A stretch of DNA of 37,339 nucleotides from an uncultured Desulfobacteraceae bacterium (GTDB taxonomy: Bacteria; Desulfobacterota; Desulfobacteria; Desulfobacterales; UBA2174): positions 1 through 37,339 of the forward strand of contig CALJLV010000043.1 in the NCBI GenBank assembly GCA_937982505.1, read 5' to 3'. This document shows, one piece after another, positions 23,369 to 32,800 of this stretch. A program made the translations under genes and the position numbers. The notes beneath the pieces were generated by a model. It saw nothing but the letters and a program-made list of their open reading frames with translations. It was not told the DNA's origin and searched no databases. Numbering within the stretch: position 1 is the stretch's first letter; every line of letters starts with the position of its first letter.

Positions 23369-24070
23369 ATGCACGTCGATGAGAAGCTCAAGCGCCTCGT
23401 CGAAATCTACCGGATCTACGACGAGACCGTGGCCTCGCTGCCGGCGGCCTGCGCGGAAGGCTGTGCCCACTGCTGTTCACGCAACGTGACCCTGACCACC
23501 CTGGAAGCCTGGCGGATGGTGGCGGCCCTGGACCGCCAGCGCCTGGAAGGACTCTACCAGCGTCTGGAAGCGGCAAGAGGCCTGGACCGCTTCAGGCCCC
23601 GGATCACCATCAACCATCTGGCTGAGCTGTGCCGTGCCGACGCCGATCCGCCCGAGGACGATTGCGATCCGGCCTGGACCCCCTGTCCCGTGCTGACCGA
23701 TCATCGGTGCCCGGTTTACGATCTGCGCCCCTTTGCCTGCCGCGGCATGGTTTCGGCCGTGATTTGCCGGCCGGATGGAGCCGCCGCCATGGACGGTTTT
23801 CGCATCACGGTGAATACCGTTTTCCAGCAGGTCATCGAGCACCTCGACGTGCCTGGGGCCACGGGGAACCTCGTCGACGTGTTGCTCCATTTTCGTGATG
23901 CCGAGGTGCGTTCGGTCTATCGCAGTCGGATGATCCAGCCCCGGGCCCTGGGGCTGCCGGCCAACCGTCCGGTGAAGATGCTCATGATTCCACCCGAGGA
24001 TCGCCAGCGGCTCCAACCGGTGGTGGCGCGAATCCGGGCCGCTCTGGGCGGCGAAGGGGGGAGACGATGA
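23369..24070 (+). CDS. YkgJ-family cysteine-cluster protein
   Basis: The 233-residue protein has the YkgJ/zinc- or iron-chelating signature: CAEGCAHCC (C28, C32, C35, C36), a second set CPVLTDHRCPVYDLRPFACRG (C106, C114, C124), and an extra cysteine in VICRP. The family has about eight conserved cysteines and is thought to bind metal or a cluster; its function is unproven, although some members are linked to protein lysine methylation or flagellin. The ATG follows GGAGGG. It stands alone between parC and the convergent pntB gene, with 28 bases between its stop and the end of pntB. A weak sigma54 element lies upstream. Confidence 0.88.
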   Translation: MHVDEKLKRLVEIYRIYDETVASLPAACAEGCAHCCSRNVTLTTLEAWRMVAALDRQRLEGLYQRLEAARGLDRFRPRITINHLAELCRADADPPEDDCDPAWTPCPVLTDHRCPVYDLRPFACRGMVSAVICRPDGAAAMDGFRITVNTVFQQVIEHLDVPGATGNLVDVLLHFRDAEVRSVYRSRMIQPRALGLPANRPVKMLMIPPEDRQRLQPVVARIRAALGGEGGRR

Positions 24071-24098
24071 TCAAGGTGGTTTGCGACGACGCCTTCCA

Positions 24099-25535
24099 TC
24101 AGGATTCCGCTGTTTTTTCCAGCAGGTCGGCGGTGGATTGTCGGGCGTCGCCGAGCAGGAGGATGGTTCCGGGCTCGTCGTAGAGGGGGTTTTCGACTCC
24201 GGAGTAGCCCGGGTTGCGGTCCAGGTTGCAGACCACCACGGTGCGGGCCTGGTGGGCCATGAGGATCGGCATTCCGGAAAGCGGGGTGCCTTCCACCGAG
24301 ATGGCCGCCGGGTTGACCACGTCGCAGGCGCCCACCACCAGGGCCACGTCGGTTTGCCGGAAGTCGTCGTTGATGGCCTCCATCTCCCAGAGCATCTCGT
24401 AGTCCACGTCCGCTTCGGCCAGCAGCACGTGCATGTGACCCGGCATGCGGCCGGCCACCGGGTGGATGGCAAAGCGCACCGATTTTCCCCGGGCGGTGAG
24501 CTGGGCGGCCAGACGGGCCGTGTTGAACTGGGCCTGGGCCAGGGCCATCCCGTAACCGGGGATGATCACGACCCGTTGGGCTTGGGCCAGGGCCGCGGCC
24601 GCCTGGGCCAGGGGGTCCTGGACGGCCCTGGCTTCCCGGGCTGGGGTCGACACGGGCGCCTCTTTGTGGAGGGTCGCCGCCTCGGACCGGTGAAAGATTT
24701 CAAAGGGGCGAAAGTTCGCTTCCCCCTGCTGGCCCACGAAGACCGTGGCCAGGCGCCGGTTCATGGCGCGGCACATCACGTGGGTCAGAATCGAGCCCGA
24801 GGCGGCCACCGTGGCGCCAAAGGCGATGAGCAGGTGGTCCTGGAGGATGATCCCGCAGGCCGCGGCGGCAAGACCGGCCGTGGCGTTGAGAAACGAGATG
24901 AGCACCGGCATGTCGGCGCCGCCGATGCGCACGGCCAACAGGAGGCCCAGGCCCACGGCCAGGATGGCCGCAAGTAGCAGCGACGCCGTGTTCGAGGTCG
25001 CCGCCGGCCCCAGGGCCAGCAGCCCGATGCCGACGGCGGCGATGGTCAAAACGACGGCCGCCAATCCGTGCCCGGGCACAATGATCGGGGTGGCGCGCAT
25101 GCGGCCCGAGAGCTTGGCGCTGGCCACCAGACTCCCGCTGAAGGTGGCGGCCCCGATGAGCACACCGGCCAGTCCCGAGACCTGGTGGACCGCGGCCGCG
25201 CCGTGGCTGACCGCCACCAGTTCCACATAGGCCACCAGGGAGGCGGCCAGCCCGCCGGCCCCGTGCTGGAAGGCCACCATGGCCGGAATCTGGACCATGG
25301 TGACCCTCACGGCCAGGCGCCGGCCGATCCCCCCGCCGATGATGACGGCTGCCGCCAAGGCCCCTGGATGGACCAGGCCGTTGCGCCAGAGGGTCAATGC
25401 GGCGCCCAGGGCCAGGGCCGCGGCGGCCAGGCGGTTGCCCTGGCGGGCCGTGGCCGGGGCCCGGAAGCGGTGGATCCCGCCGATCAGAATACCGATGACG
25501 AGCAGATCAAGGACCAGGTGAAGGCTCTGATTCAT
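24099..25535 (-). CDS. pntB: NAD(P) transhydrogenase beta subunit
   Basis: PntB carries half of the membrane proton channel (domain II) and the NADP(H)-binding domain III of the proton-translocating transhydrogenase, which makes NADPH from NADH at the cost of proton-motive force. The 478-residue protein has about eight to nine membrane segments in the first 270 residues, with HGAGGLAASLVAYVEL, VSGLAGVLIGAATFSGSLVASAKL and LISFLNATAGLAAAACG. Domain III shows VVIIPGYGMALAQAQ, FAIHPVAGRMPGHMHVLLAEADVDYE, VGACDVVNPAA and VVCNLDRNPGYSGVENPLY. The usual channel motifs SFTGS and GKLSG appear here as SGSLVASAKLSG. Its start overlaps the pntAB stop by four bases (ATGA). Confidence 0.95.
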   Translation of the reverse strand: MNQSLHLVLDLLVIGILIGGIHRFRAPATARQGNRLAAAALALGAALTLWRNGLVHPGALAAAVIIGGGIGRRLAVRVTMVQIPAMVAFQHGAGGLAASLVAYVELVAVSHGAAAVHQVSGLAGVLIGAATFSGSLVASAKLSGRMRATPIIVPGHGLAAVVLTIAAVGIGLLALGPAATSNTASLLLAAILAVGLGLLLAVRIGGADMPVLISFLNATAGLAAAACGIILQDHLLIAFGATVAASGSILTHVMCRAMNRRLATVFVGQQGEANFRPFEIFHRSEAATLHKEAPVSTPAREARAVQDPLAQAAAALAQAQRVVIIPGYGMALAQAQFNTARLAAQLTARGKSVRFAIHPVAGRMPGHMHVLLAEADVDYEMLWEMEAINDDFRQTDVALVVGACDVVNPAAISVEGTPLSGMPILMAHQARTVVVCNLDRNPGYSGVENPLYDEPGTILLLGDARQSTADLLEKTAES

Positions 25536-25852
25536 GACCCGCCCCCCTTACGGGCAGTGGCCCGGCGGGCGGCGCTGTCGGAGCGGAACATCCCCAGCAT
25601 ACGGCCGGTAATGGCAAACCCGCCGATGATGTTGAAGGCGGCGGCCAGGACCGCCACACTCACCAGGACGAGCTGGATCGGAGGGCGCTCGGCGGCCAGC
25701 AGGGCCATGGCCCCGAGGACCACCACGGCCGAGATGGCGTTGGTCATGCTCATCAGGGGGGTATGGAGCATCTGGGGCACGCGGACGATGAGCCGGTAAC
25801 CGACGGCGAAGGCCAGGGCGAAGACCAGCAGGGCGAAAACCAGTTCAACCAT
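25532..25852 (-). CDS. pntAB: NAD(P) transhydrogenase alpha-2 subunit, membrane part
   Basis: This 106-residue membrane protein supplies the small part of domain II. It has three or four helices (about 1-22, 38-56, 60-80) and the family stretch HTPLMSMTNAISAVVVLGA, with AAFNIIGGFAITGRMLGMF near the end. A separate short alpha-2 subunit indicates the three-gene arrangement known from Rhodospirillum rubrum, rather than the two-gene E. coli form. It starts four bases after pntAA and overlaps pntB by four. Confidence 0.95.
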   Translation of the reverse strand: MVELVFALLVFALAFAVGYRLIVRVPQMLHTPLMSMTNAISAVVVLGAMALLAAERPPIQLVLVSVAVLAAAFNIIGGFAITGRMLGMFRSDSAARRATARKGGGS

Positions 25853-25856
25853 CGGA

Positions 25857-27020
25857 TCACGACGCCTTTCCCAGGGCTTTGAGGGTGCCCTGATGGACCA
25901 GGCGTCCCTCGTGGGTCACCAGGGATGCGGCCACGATCTCGTCGGCCAGATCGAAACGATCCGTTGACCCTTTGAAGAGGTTTTCCACGAAGTGGTAGAT
26001 GTTGTTGGCGTAGAGCCAGGTGGCGTGGACCGGCACCGAACCGGGGATGTTCTTGGTGCCGCAGACGAGTACCTGGCCCACCCGGCGTTCGGCGCCCGCT
26101 TCGGTCACGGCGCAGTTGCCGCCCTGGTCGATGGAGACATCCACGATCACCGCCCCGGGCCGCATGGCGGCCACCATCTCCGCGGTGATCAACTCCGGGG
26201 CCACTTCTCCGGGAATCAGGGCGCTGAGGATCACCGCATCGCTGGCCGCCACCAGGAGGGCCAGAACCTGGCGCTCCTTTTCCAGCCATTCGACGGGCAG
26301 GCGACAGGCGTAGCCCTCGGGGGACTGGGCCATCGGTTCGGGAACCTCGAACCCCTCGATCTTGGCGCCCAGACTCTGGGCCGCTTCCCGGGCCGCCGGT
26401 CGCACGTCCACCGCGCTGACCACCGCGCCGAGGCGCTTGGCCGTGGCCACGGCCTGCAACCCCACCACCCCGGCGCCCACCACCAGCACCCGGGCCGGCT
26501 TGAGGGGGCCTATGGCCGTGCCCACCATGGGCAACACCACCGGAAGGCGCGAAGCGGCCATGAGTACCGCCTTGTACCCGGTCAGGGTGCTCATGGAGGT
26601 CAAGGCGTCCATCCGCTGGGCCCGGGAGATGCGCGGGATGCTGTCCATGGTAAAGGCGGTGATGCGACGCCGGCGCAGGGTTTCCACCATGGCATGATTG
26701 CCCGGGGTGGCCGGATGCAGAAAGGTGATCAGGGAACCGCCTTCCCGGAGCATTTCACTTTCGTGGCATCCCAAGGCGTCGTTGGCCATGGGTTCCTTGA
26801 CCTTGAGAATCAGATCCGAGGTGGCGTAGAGGCGCTGGACATCCGGTTCGATGCGCGCTCCGGCTGCGGCGTAGGCCTCGTCCGGATGCAGCGCCCCGGC
26901 GCCGGCGGCGGCCTCGACCTGGATCTCGAAACCGAGTTTTTTCAATTTGGCGACGGTTTCCGGGATGGCGGCCACCCGCCGTTCTTGCGGCATGATTTCT
27001 CTGGGGATACCGATGACCAT
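25857..27020 (-). CDS. pntAA: NAD(P) transhydrogenase alpha-1 subunit, NAD-binding
   Basis: PntAA is the soluble NAD(H)-binding domain I of transhydrogenase. The 387-residue product has the alanine-dehydrogenase-like fold: the start VIGIPREIMPQERRVAAIPETV, a substrate-side segment LIITFLHPA-like (SLITFLHPATPGNH), ISRAQRMDALTSMSTLTGYKAVL containing the conserved RAQ loop, and the Rossmann motif VLVVGAGVVGLQAVATAKRLGAVVSAVDVRP, with Asp in the position that selects NAD over NADP. GAVIVDVSIDQGGNC closes the nucleotide site. It follows two small unknown genes with a 44-base gap and is probably part of one transcript beginning at the sigma54 promoter at 27877. AAGGAAG precedes the ATG. Confidence 0.95.
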   Translation of the reverse strand: MVIGIPREIMPQERRVAAIPETVAKLKKLGFEIQVEAAAGAGALHPDEAYAAAGARIEPDVQRLYATSDLILKVKEPMANDALGCHESEMLREGGSLITFLHPATPGNHAMVETLRRRRITAFTMDSIPRISRAQRMDALTSMSTLTGYKAVLMAASRLPVVLPMVGTAIGPLKPARVLVVGAGVVGLQAVATAKRLGAVVSAVDVRPAAREAAQSLGAKIEGFEVPEPMAQSPEGYACRLPVEWLEKERQVLALLVAASDAVILSALIPGEVAPELITAEMVAAMRPGAVIVDVSIDQGGNCAVTEAGAERRVGQVLVCGTKNIPGSVPVHATWLYANNIYHFVENLFKGSTDRFDLADEIVAASLVTHEGRLVHQGTLKALGKAS

Positions 27021-27064
27021 GGGCTGGCTTCCTTTCCGCGAAGGTGCGTTTGAAGAACCCGGGT

Positions 27065-27487
27065 TCAGGCCAGTTCAGCCAGGCAGCGATCCAGAACCTG
27101 ACTAAAAAGGGGAGGCTGGGGGATCTGCCGCAGATGGCGGATCCTGTCGGCGACGGCCCTGGCCTGGACCGGTTGGCTTTCGGTTTTTTTCCCCTTTTCG
27201 TCGCGCATCATGGCCACCAGGGCTTTGGCGGCCATGATGCGCGCCTCGTAGTAGGTGTTGTCGTCCGCCACGAGCCGCACCACCTCGGCGATCAGGGCTT
27301 CTGACGGGCGCGAGACGCCTTCGAGGTGTTTCAGCACCGCCTCCCGCAGGCGCCAGTTGCCCCTGAAGCGCAGGATTCGAATCAGGCCCGCCTGGAACTG
27401 GTGCAGCCGGCCGGCGGCGGCCAGTTCCTCCAGCCGTTCCAATACCGGCCCCCAGTCACGAAGGTTTCCGAAGGGATCTTCAGTCAC
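27065..27487 (-). CDS. Small helical protein of unknown function in the pnt operon
   Basis: This 140-residue protein is predicted to be almost all helical, with paired helices such as WGPVLERLEELAAAGRLHQFQAGLIRILRF and WRLREAVLKHLEGVSRPSEALIAEVVRLVADD that resemble HEAT-type repeats. It has no signal peptide, membrane segment or catalytic motif that I recognise. It overlaps the preceding small gene by four bases (ATGA) and ends 44 bases before pntAA, so it is likely co-expressed with transhydrogenase. A role in assembly or regulation of PntAB is a guess from position only. Confidence 0.72.
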   Translation of the reverse strand: MTEDPFGNLRDWGPVLERLEELAAAGRLHQFQAGLIRILRFRGNWRLREAVLKHLEGVSRPSEALIAEVVRLVADDNTYYEARIMAAKALVAMMRDEKGKKTESQPVQARAVADRIRHLRQIPQPPLFSQVLDRCLAELA

Positions 27488-27795
27488 GGTGCGACCTCCT
27501 CTGTGGCGGCGATTGGCCTGTCATTCCGGCCGGAGCGCTGCGGCGCCGGCGGCCGGGCTTGCCCGCGCGGCATCAGGGTGTCCAGATACGCTTCATACTT
27601 GGCCCGTTGGGCTTGCGTCAGCCGACCGTCGGCCGCCGTGTGCTGGGGGGCGACCCAATCCGGGGCATCGAAGAGGCGCTGTTCGAGGCGCTTGACGGCG
27701 CCGTCGGGGGTGATCATGAGCATCCGATCCTCCTGGTCCGATTCCTCTTCCAGGGCGATGAAGTACTTGCCTGAGGTTTTGTTGCGGATCAGCAT
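27484..27795 (-). CDS. Small soluble protein of unknown function, first gene of the pnt operon
   Basis: This 103-residue protein starts MLIRNKTSGKYFIALEEESDQED and ends in a Pro/Arg/Gln-rich, probably disordered tail. The first 45 residues look like a compact beta-rich fold (KYFIALEEE, RMLMITPDGAVKRLEQRLF); I recognise no family. The ATG at 27795 is chosen because AGGAGGAT lies 11 bases upstream and the sigma54 start site is predicted at about 27851. The frame runs further upstream through the promoter without a start signal. It overlaps the next gene by four bases. Confidence 0.72.
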   Translation of the reverse strand: MLIRNKTSGKYFIALEEESDQEDRMLMITPDGAVKRLEQRLFDAPDWVAPQHTAADGRLTQAQRAKYEAYLDTLMPRGQARPPAPQRSGRNDRPIAATEEVAP

Positions 27796-27861
27796 CACGA
27801 TGGTATCCTCCTGCAACGGTTGGCGTGACCGAAATTGGTTTCCCACGCGCCCAGACCCTTC

Positions 27862-27877
27862 AGCAAAGGTCGTGCCA
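27862..27877 (-). promoter_or_regulatory. Perfect sigma54 (RpoN) promoter of the pnt operon
   Basis: On the minus strand 27877-27862 reads TGGCACG-ACCT-TTGCT, an exact match to the sigma54 consensus TGGCACG-N4-TTGCW with GG-N10-GC spacing. The predicted start is near 27851, giving a 56-base leader before the ATG at 27795, which has a good AGGAGG ribosome binding site. It sits about 70 bases downstream of a terminator that ends the preceding sigma54 activator transcript, so activator and target are adjacent. Confidence 0.87.
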
Positions 27878-27949
27878 CGGGCGACAAGGCATTGCAGGGG
27901 ACGGAAAGGATGAAGGGACTGGCTTTTGCGGGGGCGGGGCCAGGGAACC

Positions 27950-27970
27950 AAAAACGAGCGAAAGCGCCCG
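27950..27970 (-). terminator. Intrinsic terminator after the sigma54 activator gene
   Basis: On the minus strand CGGGCG (27970-27965), loop CTTT and CGCTCG (27960-27955) form a six-base-pair stem with one G-T pair, followed at once by TTTTT (27954-27950). It lies about 36 bases after the activator stop codon and separates that unit from the sigma54-driven pnt operon. Confidence 0.7.
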
Positions 27971-28005
27971 CTTGGTGGATCCTAAGAATTATCAATCATC
28001 TGGTT

Positions 28006-29814
28006 TTATTCGGATTGTGATGGTTGGGCGGTTTGGCCCGAAATGGGCGAAAAAGGCACTGGCAGGCCATGCAGCTTGCGGAAGAGGGCGCGGCGGGAAA
28101 TCCCGAGAAGCCGGGCCGCCCGGGTGCGATTGCCCTGCGCCATCTGCAGGGCGCGTGCGATGAGCGCCGATTCGGTCTGCCGGATGGCTTCGGGCAGCCT
28201 GAGTTCGCGCGCCGCCGCAACTTGCGGATCCTGCCGGCCGGGGCGCAGAAATTCCAGTTGCCCCAGGGTGGCGTAGCGCTGGAGCACGTTTCGCAGTTCA
28301 CGGACGTTGCCGGGCCAGTCGTAGTCGGCCAGCAGGTCCATGACGTGCCCGGGCACCCGCACCGCCCCGAAGCGCCCCCTCATCTGCTCCAGGAAGTGTT
28401 CCACCAGCAGGGGGATGTCCTCGCGGCGGGCGCGCAGGGGGGGCAGGCGGATCTGGATCACCTGAATGCGGTAGAAAAAATCTTCGCGCATCTCGCCCGC
28501 GGCGGCCATGGCGCCCAGGTCCGCGTTGGAAGCCGAAACGATCCGCAGGTCGGTCCGGCGCGTTTCGGTGGCCCCCACCGGACGGTAGCCGCCGCCTTCG
28601 ATGGCCCGCAGCAGCTTGACCTGCATGTTCGATGTCAGATGGCTGACCTCGTCGAGAAACAGGGTGCCGCCGGCGGCCAGGTCCAGGTAGCCGGGGGAAT
28701 TGGCGTGGGCCCCGGAAAAGGCGCCTTTGAGGTGGCCGAAAAACTCGCGCTCGAACAACGATTCCTGCACCGCACCGCAGTTGACCGCCACGAAGCGTTG
28801 GGTCTGGCGCTGGCTGTTGGCGTGGATGGCCCGGGCCACCAGCTCCTTTCCCGTGCCCGATTCGCCGTATACGGCCACGCTGGCATCGGTGGCGGCGGCC
28901 CTGAGGATCAGGGCGTAGATCTCCTGCATGGCGGCCGATCGCCCCAGGATATCGCCCAGGCGGTAGCGATCCTTCAGCGAAGAACGCAGCGCCTGGTTCT
29001 CCCGGCCCAGCGATACCGCCCGGCGCTCGGCCGCCATCTGCTCTTCCTTGAGGGCGGTGATGTCCTTGAAGGTGGACAGCAGGGCGGGCCGGCCCTGGAA
29101 GGTGATGGGGGTGTGGGCGACCTGGAGCCAGGTGGTGCGGCCGTCGCTCGGGATGCGTTCCAATCGCTCGAGGCGGTCGCCCGGGTGGCCCTGTGCCAGG
29201 AAGGCGTAGGCCTGGACGATTTCCCCGGTGATCGGATCCGCCCGCCGCCCCACGGGGCTGCCGACCAGGGTGGCCGAGGGGGCGATGCCGAAGAGGCGCC
29301 GGAAGGCCGGATTGACATAACCGAAACGGCCGTCCTGAATCAGGGCCACTCCCTCGGCCACCTGTTCGGTCAGGACCCGGTAGCGGGCCTCGCTCTCCTT
29401 GAGGGCCGTCTCGGAATTTTTGAGCCACAACACCTTGCTGAGCCGCTCGGCGATGGCCGCCAGAAGCCGTTCCTCCTCCTCCAGGAAAGGCTCTTCGCCG
29501 CTGGGGGCCGTGAGATAGTGCACCGCAACGAATCCGACATTGCGTCCGTTGAGCACGATGTCGGCGCGCTGGCACCACGGGGTGGGTCGGAAACCGGCGC
29601 TCATAAAGCACTCTCCGTCCACCTGGATGCAGGCGCAGGCGTTTTCCGGGTATTGCCATGCCGCCGGAATCAGCGCCACGGCCCGTTCCATGATCCATGG
29701 CAGAGAGACCCCCTGGTTTTCCAGGAGGTTGGAAATGCCATAGAGGCAGTTGAGCTCCTTGATGCGCTCCGCCAGGGCATTGGGGGGCGCTTGACGGGCC
29801 GTGGCGCCGCTCAT
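28006..29814 (-). CDS. Sigma54-dependent transcriptional activator (GAF-PAS-AAA-Fis)
   Basis: This 602-residue enhancer-binding protein would remodel sigma54 RNA polymerase. Domains in order: a GAF-like sensor (about 15-130, with five cysteines at 23, 60, 62, 69 and 81), a PAS domain (about 142-258), a short coiled-coil linker, an AAA+ domain (about 285-520) and a Fis-type helix-turn-helix (about 550-582, NRTRAARLLGISRRALFRKL). The AAA+ part has Walker A GESGTGKE (317-324), Walker B TLFLDEVS (384-391) and the sigma54-contacting loop as GAFSGA (364-369) instead of GAFTGA. There is no receiver domain, so it is probably ligand- or redox-controlled rather than phosphorylated. It overlaps the glutamate dehydrogenase gene by four bases and adjoins a perfect sigma54 promoter. 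The signal is unknown. Confidence 0.93.
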   Translation of the reverse strand: MSGATARQAPPNALAERIKELNCLYGISNLLENQGVSLPWIMERAVALIPAAWQYPENACACIQVDGECFMSAGFRPTPWCQRADIVLNGRNVGFVAVHYLTAPSGEEPFLEEEERLLAAIAERLSKVLWLKNSETALKESEARYRVLTEQVAEGVALIQDGRFGYVNPAFRRLFGIAPSATLVGSPVGRRADPITGEIVQAYAFLAQGHPGDRLERLERIPSDGRTTWLQVAHTPITFQGRPALLSTFKDITALKEEQMAAERRAVSLGRENQALRSSLKDRYRLGDILGRSAAMQEIYALILRAAATDASVAVYGESGTGKELVARAIHANSQRQTQRFVAVNCGAVQESLFEREFFGHLKGAFSGAHANSPGYLDLAAGGTLFLDEVSHLTSNMQVKLLRAIEGGGYRPVGATETRRTDLRIVSASNADLGAMAAAGEMREDFFYRIQVIQIRLPPLRARREDIPLLVEHFLEQMRGRFGAVRVPGHVMDLLADYDWPGNVRELRNVLQRYATLGQLEFLRPGRQDPQVAAARELRLPEAIRQTESALIARALQMAQGNRTRAARLLGISRRALFRKLHGLPVPFSPISGQTAQPSQSE

Positions 29815-32800
29815 GACGATGCGGCGGCCGGCCCCTCGAGGGACAAGGCCACGAAGCGCCTCAAGCGGCTTTCGAAATCGCCTTCCCAGCCCCCGCGGTA
29901 GACGATGCGGGTGGCGATTTCGCAGGCCAGGATGGCCGCCTGAATTTTGGGCGGCATGGCATGGATCCGCGCCCGGAACGGGCTGTGCCGTTCGATAAAG
30001 GCCGGCAGATGGGCCAGGATCATGCGGTCAAAAGCCGGTTCGAGGGCCAATTCGGGGCGGGCCTGGAAAAAGGTGAACAGGTGCGCGTACCAGCCGTTGA
30101 TCTCCTGGCTGATGGCCACGCTGATCTCGGTGTAGCGCATCTTTCCGGCCGCCTGGCGGTGGCGCTCGAAAATCAGATGGGCCTCGTCGCTGGCCCGGCG
30201 CCGCAGGATGTCGATGACGTCGGCCACGTAAGCTTCCTTGTGGGTCAGGAACTCCTCTTCGGTCAGCAGCAGGTTGGCGATGATCTCATAGGAGGAGCAG
30301 ATCACGCCGCATTTGTTGGCGGTGGCATCGCGCAGCAGGATGACCCCGCGGTCCTGAATTTCCTGGCGCGCCTCAGGAGAGATGAACGAGTTGGCGCCTT
30401 CCACGACGGCCCGGGCGCTGGGACGGCCGTCGGCATCGAAAAAGCGGCTCCAGTTGGTGGCGTCGATGGTTTCGGGCCGCCCGCCGCAGGGCAGGAAGAG
30501 ATCGGTGCTCACGTCGAAGGTCAGACGGGTCAGTTCGCGGTGGAACTCGTCGGCCGTGATCCAGTACTCCACCACCCCCTGCTCGGTCCGGGCCACCTTG
30601 CGGTAGAGCTGGCGCATGGCTTCGCGCCGCTGCTGGTTGCGATAGACGATGGCCCCGCCGGTATGCAGCCGGTTCGGGTCGAACTGGTCCAGATCCGCCT
30701 GGAGGGTGATGCGCCCCAGCTCCTGGTGGTCGGCCCCCTGGGGGTCGAAAAGGCCGGCGGTGCCGTCCACGAGGGCCACCAGGCGGAACTGGGGGCACTG
30801 CTCCAGCATGAGGCGGATGGAGTTGCCGGCCACGTCGCCGAAGGGGCCCCCGGTCATGCGAATCTTGAACGGGTCGCGGCGCATGTCGATGCCCAGTTGG
30901 GCCAGGGCGATTTCCGCCGCCTGGATCACGCCCCGGCTGGTAACCCCGTAAGTTTTGTGGTTGATGCCGACGCGCTTGCTGGACATGATGCCGATGCCCA
31001 GCACGTAGCCGCGCTCGGCGGCGATGGCGGCGATGATCTCGATCATCTCGTCATGCATGTTCTCGTCCGGGCCGAGCTCGATGGGCTCTTCTTCCCGGTA
31101 GTAGTCCACCACCGCCGGATGGCGCGCTACCCCGGCATCGGTGACGAAGACGTCCAGAAAGGCGTTGATGAAGGCGAACTGGAGCTTGTGCAGACGCCGC
31201 GTGACGGCCTCGGCGGCGGTCAGGTCGCGCACGTCGCAGGTGACCGTCATCTTGCTGCCGCCCTCGTAGATGTCCTTGTTTTTGAGGTGCTGGGTGTGGG
31301 CCAGGACGAAGACCTCGCGAAAGAGGGTGTTGCGCGAACTCAGGTACTCGTCCGGCGTGCGGCAGATCACGGTGCGCCATCCGCCCCGGGCGATGTCCGA
31401 AAAACCGATGTGGTAGCCGACCCCGTAGCGGCCAAAGAAGAAGGTTACCCGGAAGGGTTTGGCTTCCGGCAGGCTGCCCCGCAGGTCGGGTCCCAGGGCA
31501 TCGAGATAGGCCGGATCAAAGCGAAAGGCCAGGGCCCGCTTTTCGGCAACGAAGAAGTTGGTTTTCAGGCAGTGGCCTACCATGAGCAGGGCCGTTTGAA
31601 AGATCACGCGCCGGATTTCGTCCAGATAGCGCTGGCCGGTATTGAAGTTGGCGACGGCCTCCTCGGCCCGGGCCAGGGCCTGTTCGTAGGCCGCCGTGTC
31701 GGCGGCCAGCAGCGGGTCGAAGCGCGACCGAAAAAGACTGATGATGGTCAGCAGGATGTCCGGATGGGCCTCGAAGGCGTATTTGACGGTGTCCAGGTCG
31801 AAACGGTCCGGCTGGCTGTGGCTCAGGTTGGTGTGGCAAAAGGCCAGGATGGCCTCGGCCAGCGAGGCGTCTTCGCCGGTCATCAGCCCGGTGGCCAGGA
31901 AACGGCGGTAGGCGAAGCTTTCAATCTCGAGGATCTGGGTGTTGTACAGCTCGGCCCGCAGCCGGTCGTAGACCGGGGTCGGGTCTTCTCCGGGGCTGAC
32001 GTCCTGGGGGCGGATGTAGAAGGTGCCGATGAAATGGGGCCCTTCGGCCAAGTTGACGCTCAGGCTGTAGGCCCGGCGCACCCCGACCGCCAGGCGGCGG
32101 AAGACCTCCATGAGCTGCAGCAAAAAGTGGCGCTGGGGCGGCTGGGCCAGGCCGAAGACCACCCGGGCCTCGCCGTGGGCCGCCGGCTGCACCTCGAAGA
32201 AAAAGCCGCTCTTGTGGTGGGTCTGGCGATAGACCCACAGGATGCGCGCGATGCGCTCGCTGGGCGAGATGCGTACGTAGTCGGGGTTCTGCCGCCACAG
32301 GTCGCCCAGGGGGCCGGGGACCTCGTGGAGGGGGTAGTCGGGATAATCGCGGGTCAGGGCCTGCTTGCAGGCCAGGCGGATGGTGTCGGGCAGGGGAAGG
32401 GAGCCATCCTCGGGTCGCAGCGCGTCGGGGGGCTGGGCTTCGAAATCGAAGCGCAGCACCTCCAGCGGGGTCTCCGTGCCGGGCAGGTTGGCGGTGGAAT
32501 GGATGATTTCGGCATAGGCGATTTCGCGCTGGGAGAAGGTCTCCAGGGTTTCGTAGAGGGATCCGGCCCGGTCGCAGCGTGCCAGGATCATCTTTTCGGC
32601 CTGATCGACGAGCATCAGGGCGTTCTGGTCCTTGACGGTGTTCAGGTGCAGGGCCAGCTTGACCAGGGCCTCGGTTTCATGACCCATGGTGATGAAGAAA
32701 TAAGGCGGCATGTGATTGGTGAGCCAGGCGAGGTTGGCCGGCGCCTGGTCCGAGCGCTGTGCCACCTGCTGGTGTAAAAGACGGTACAGATCGGACGCCT

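Noticed and set aside
24067..24183. A 38-codon frame beginning at an ATGA overlap with the YkgJ stop codon
   Set aside because: It runs into the antisense of pntB, lacks conserved features and is likely chance.
29961..32777. A very long open frame (about 938 codons) on the plus strand opposite glutamate dehydrogenase
   Set aside because: It mirrors the codon pattern of the real gene in GC-rich DNA, is Gly/Gln/Asp/Val-rich without any domain, and has no ribosome binding site.
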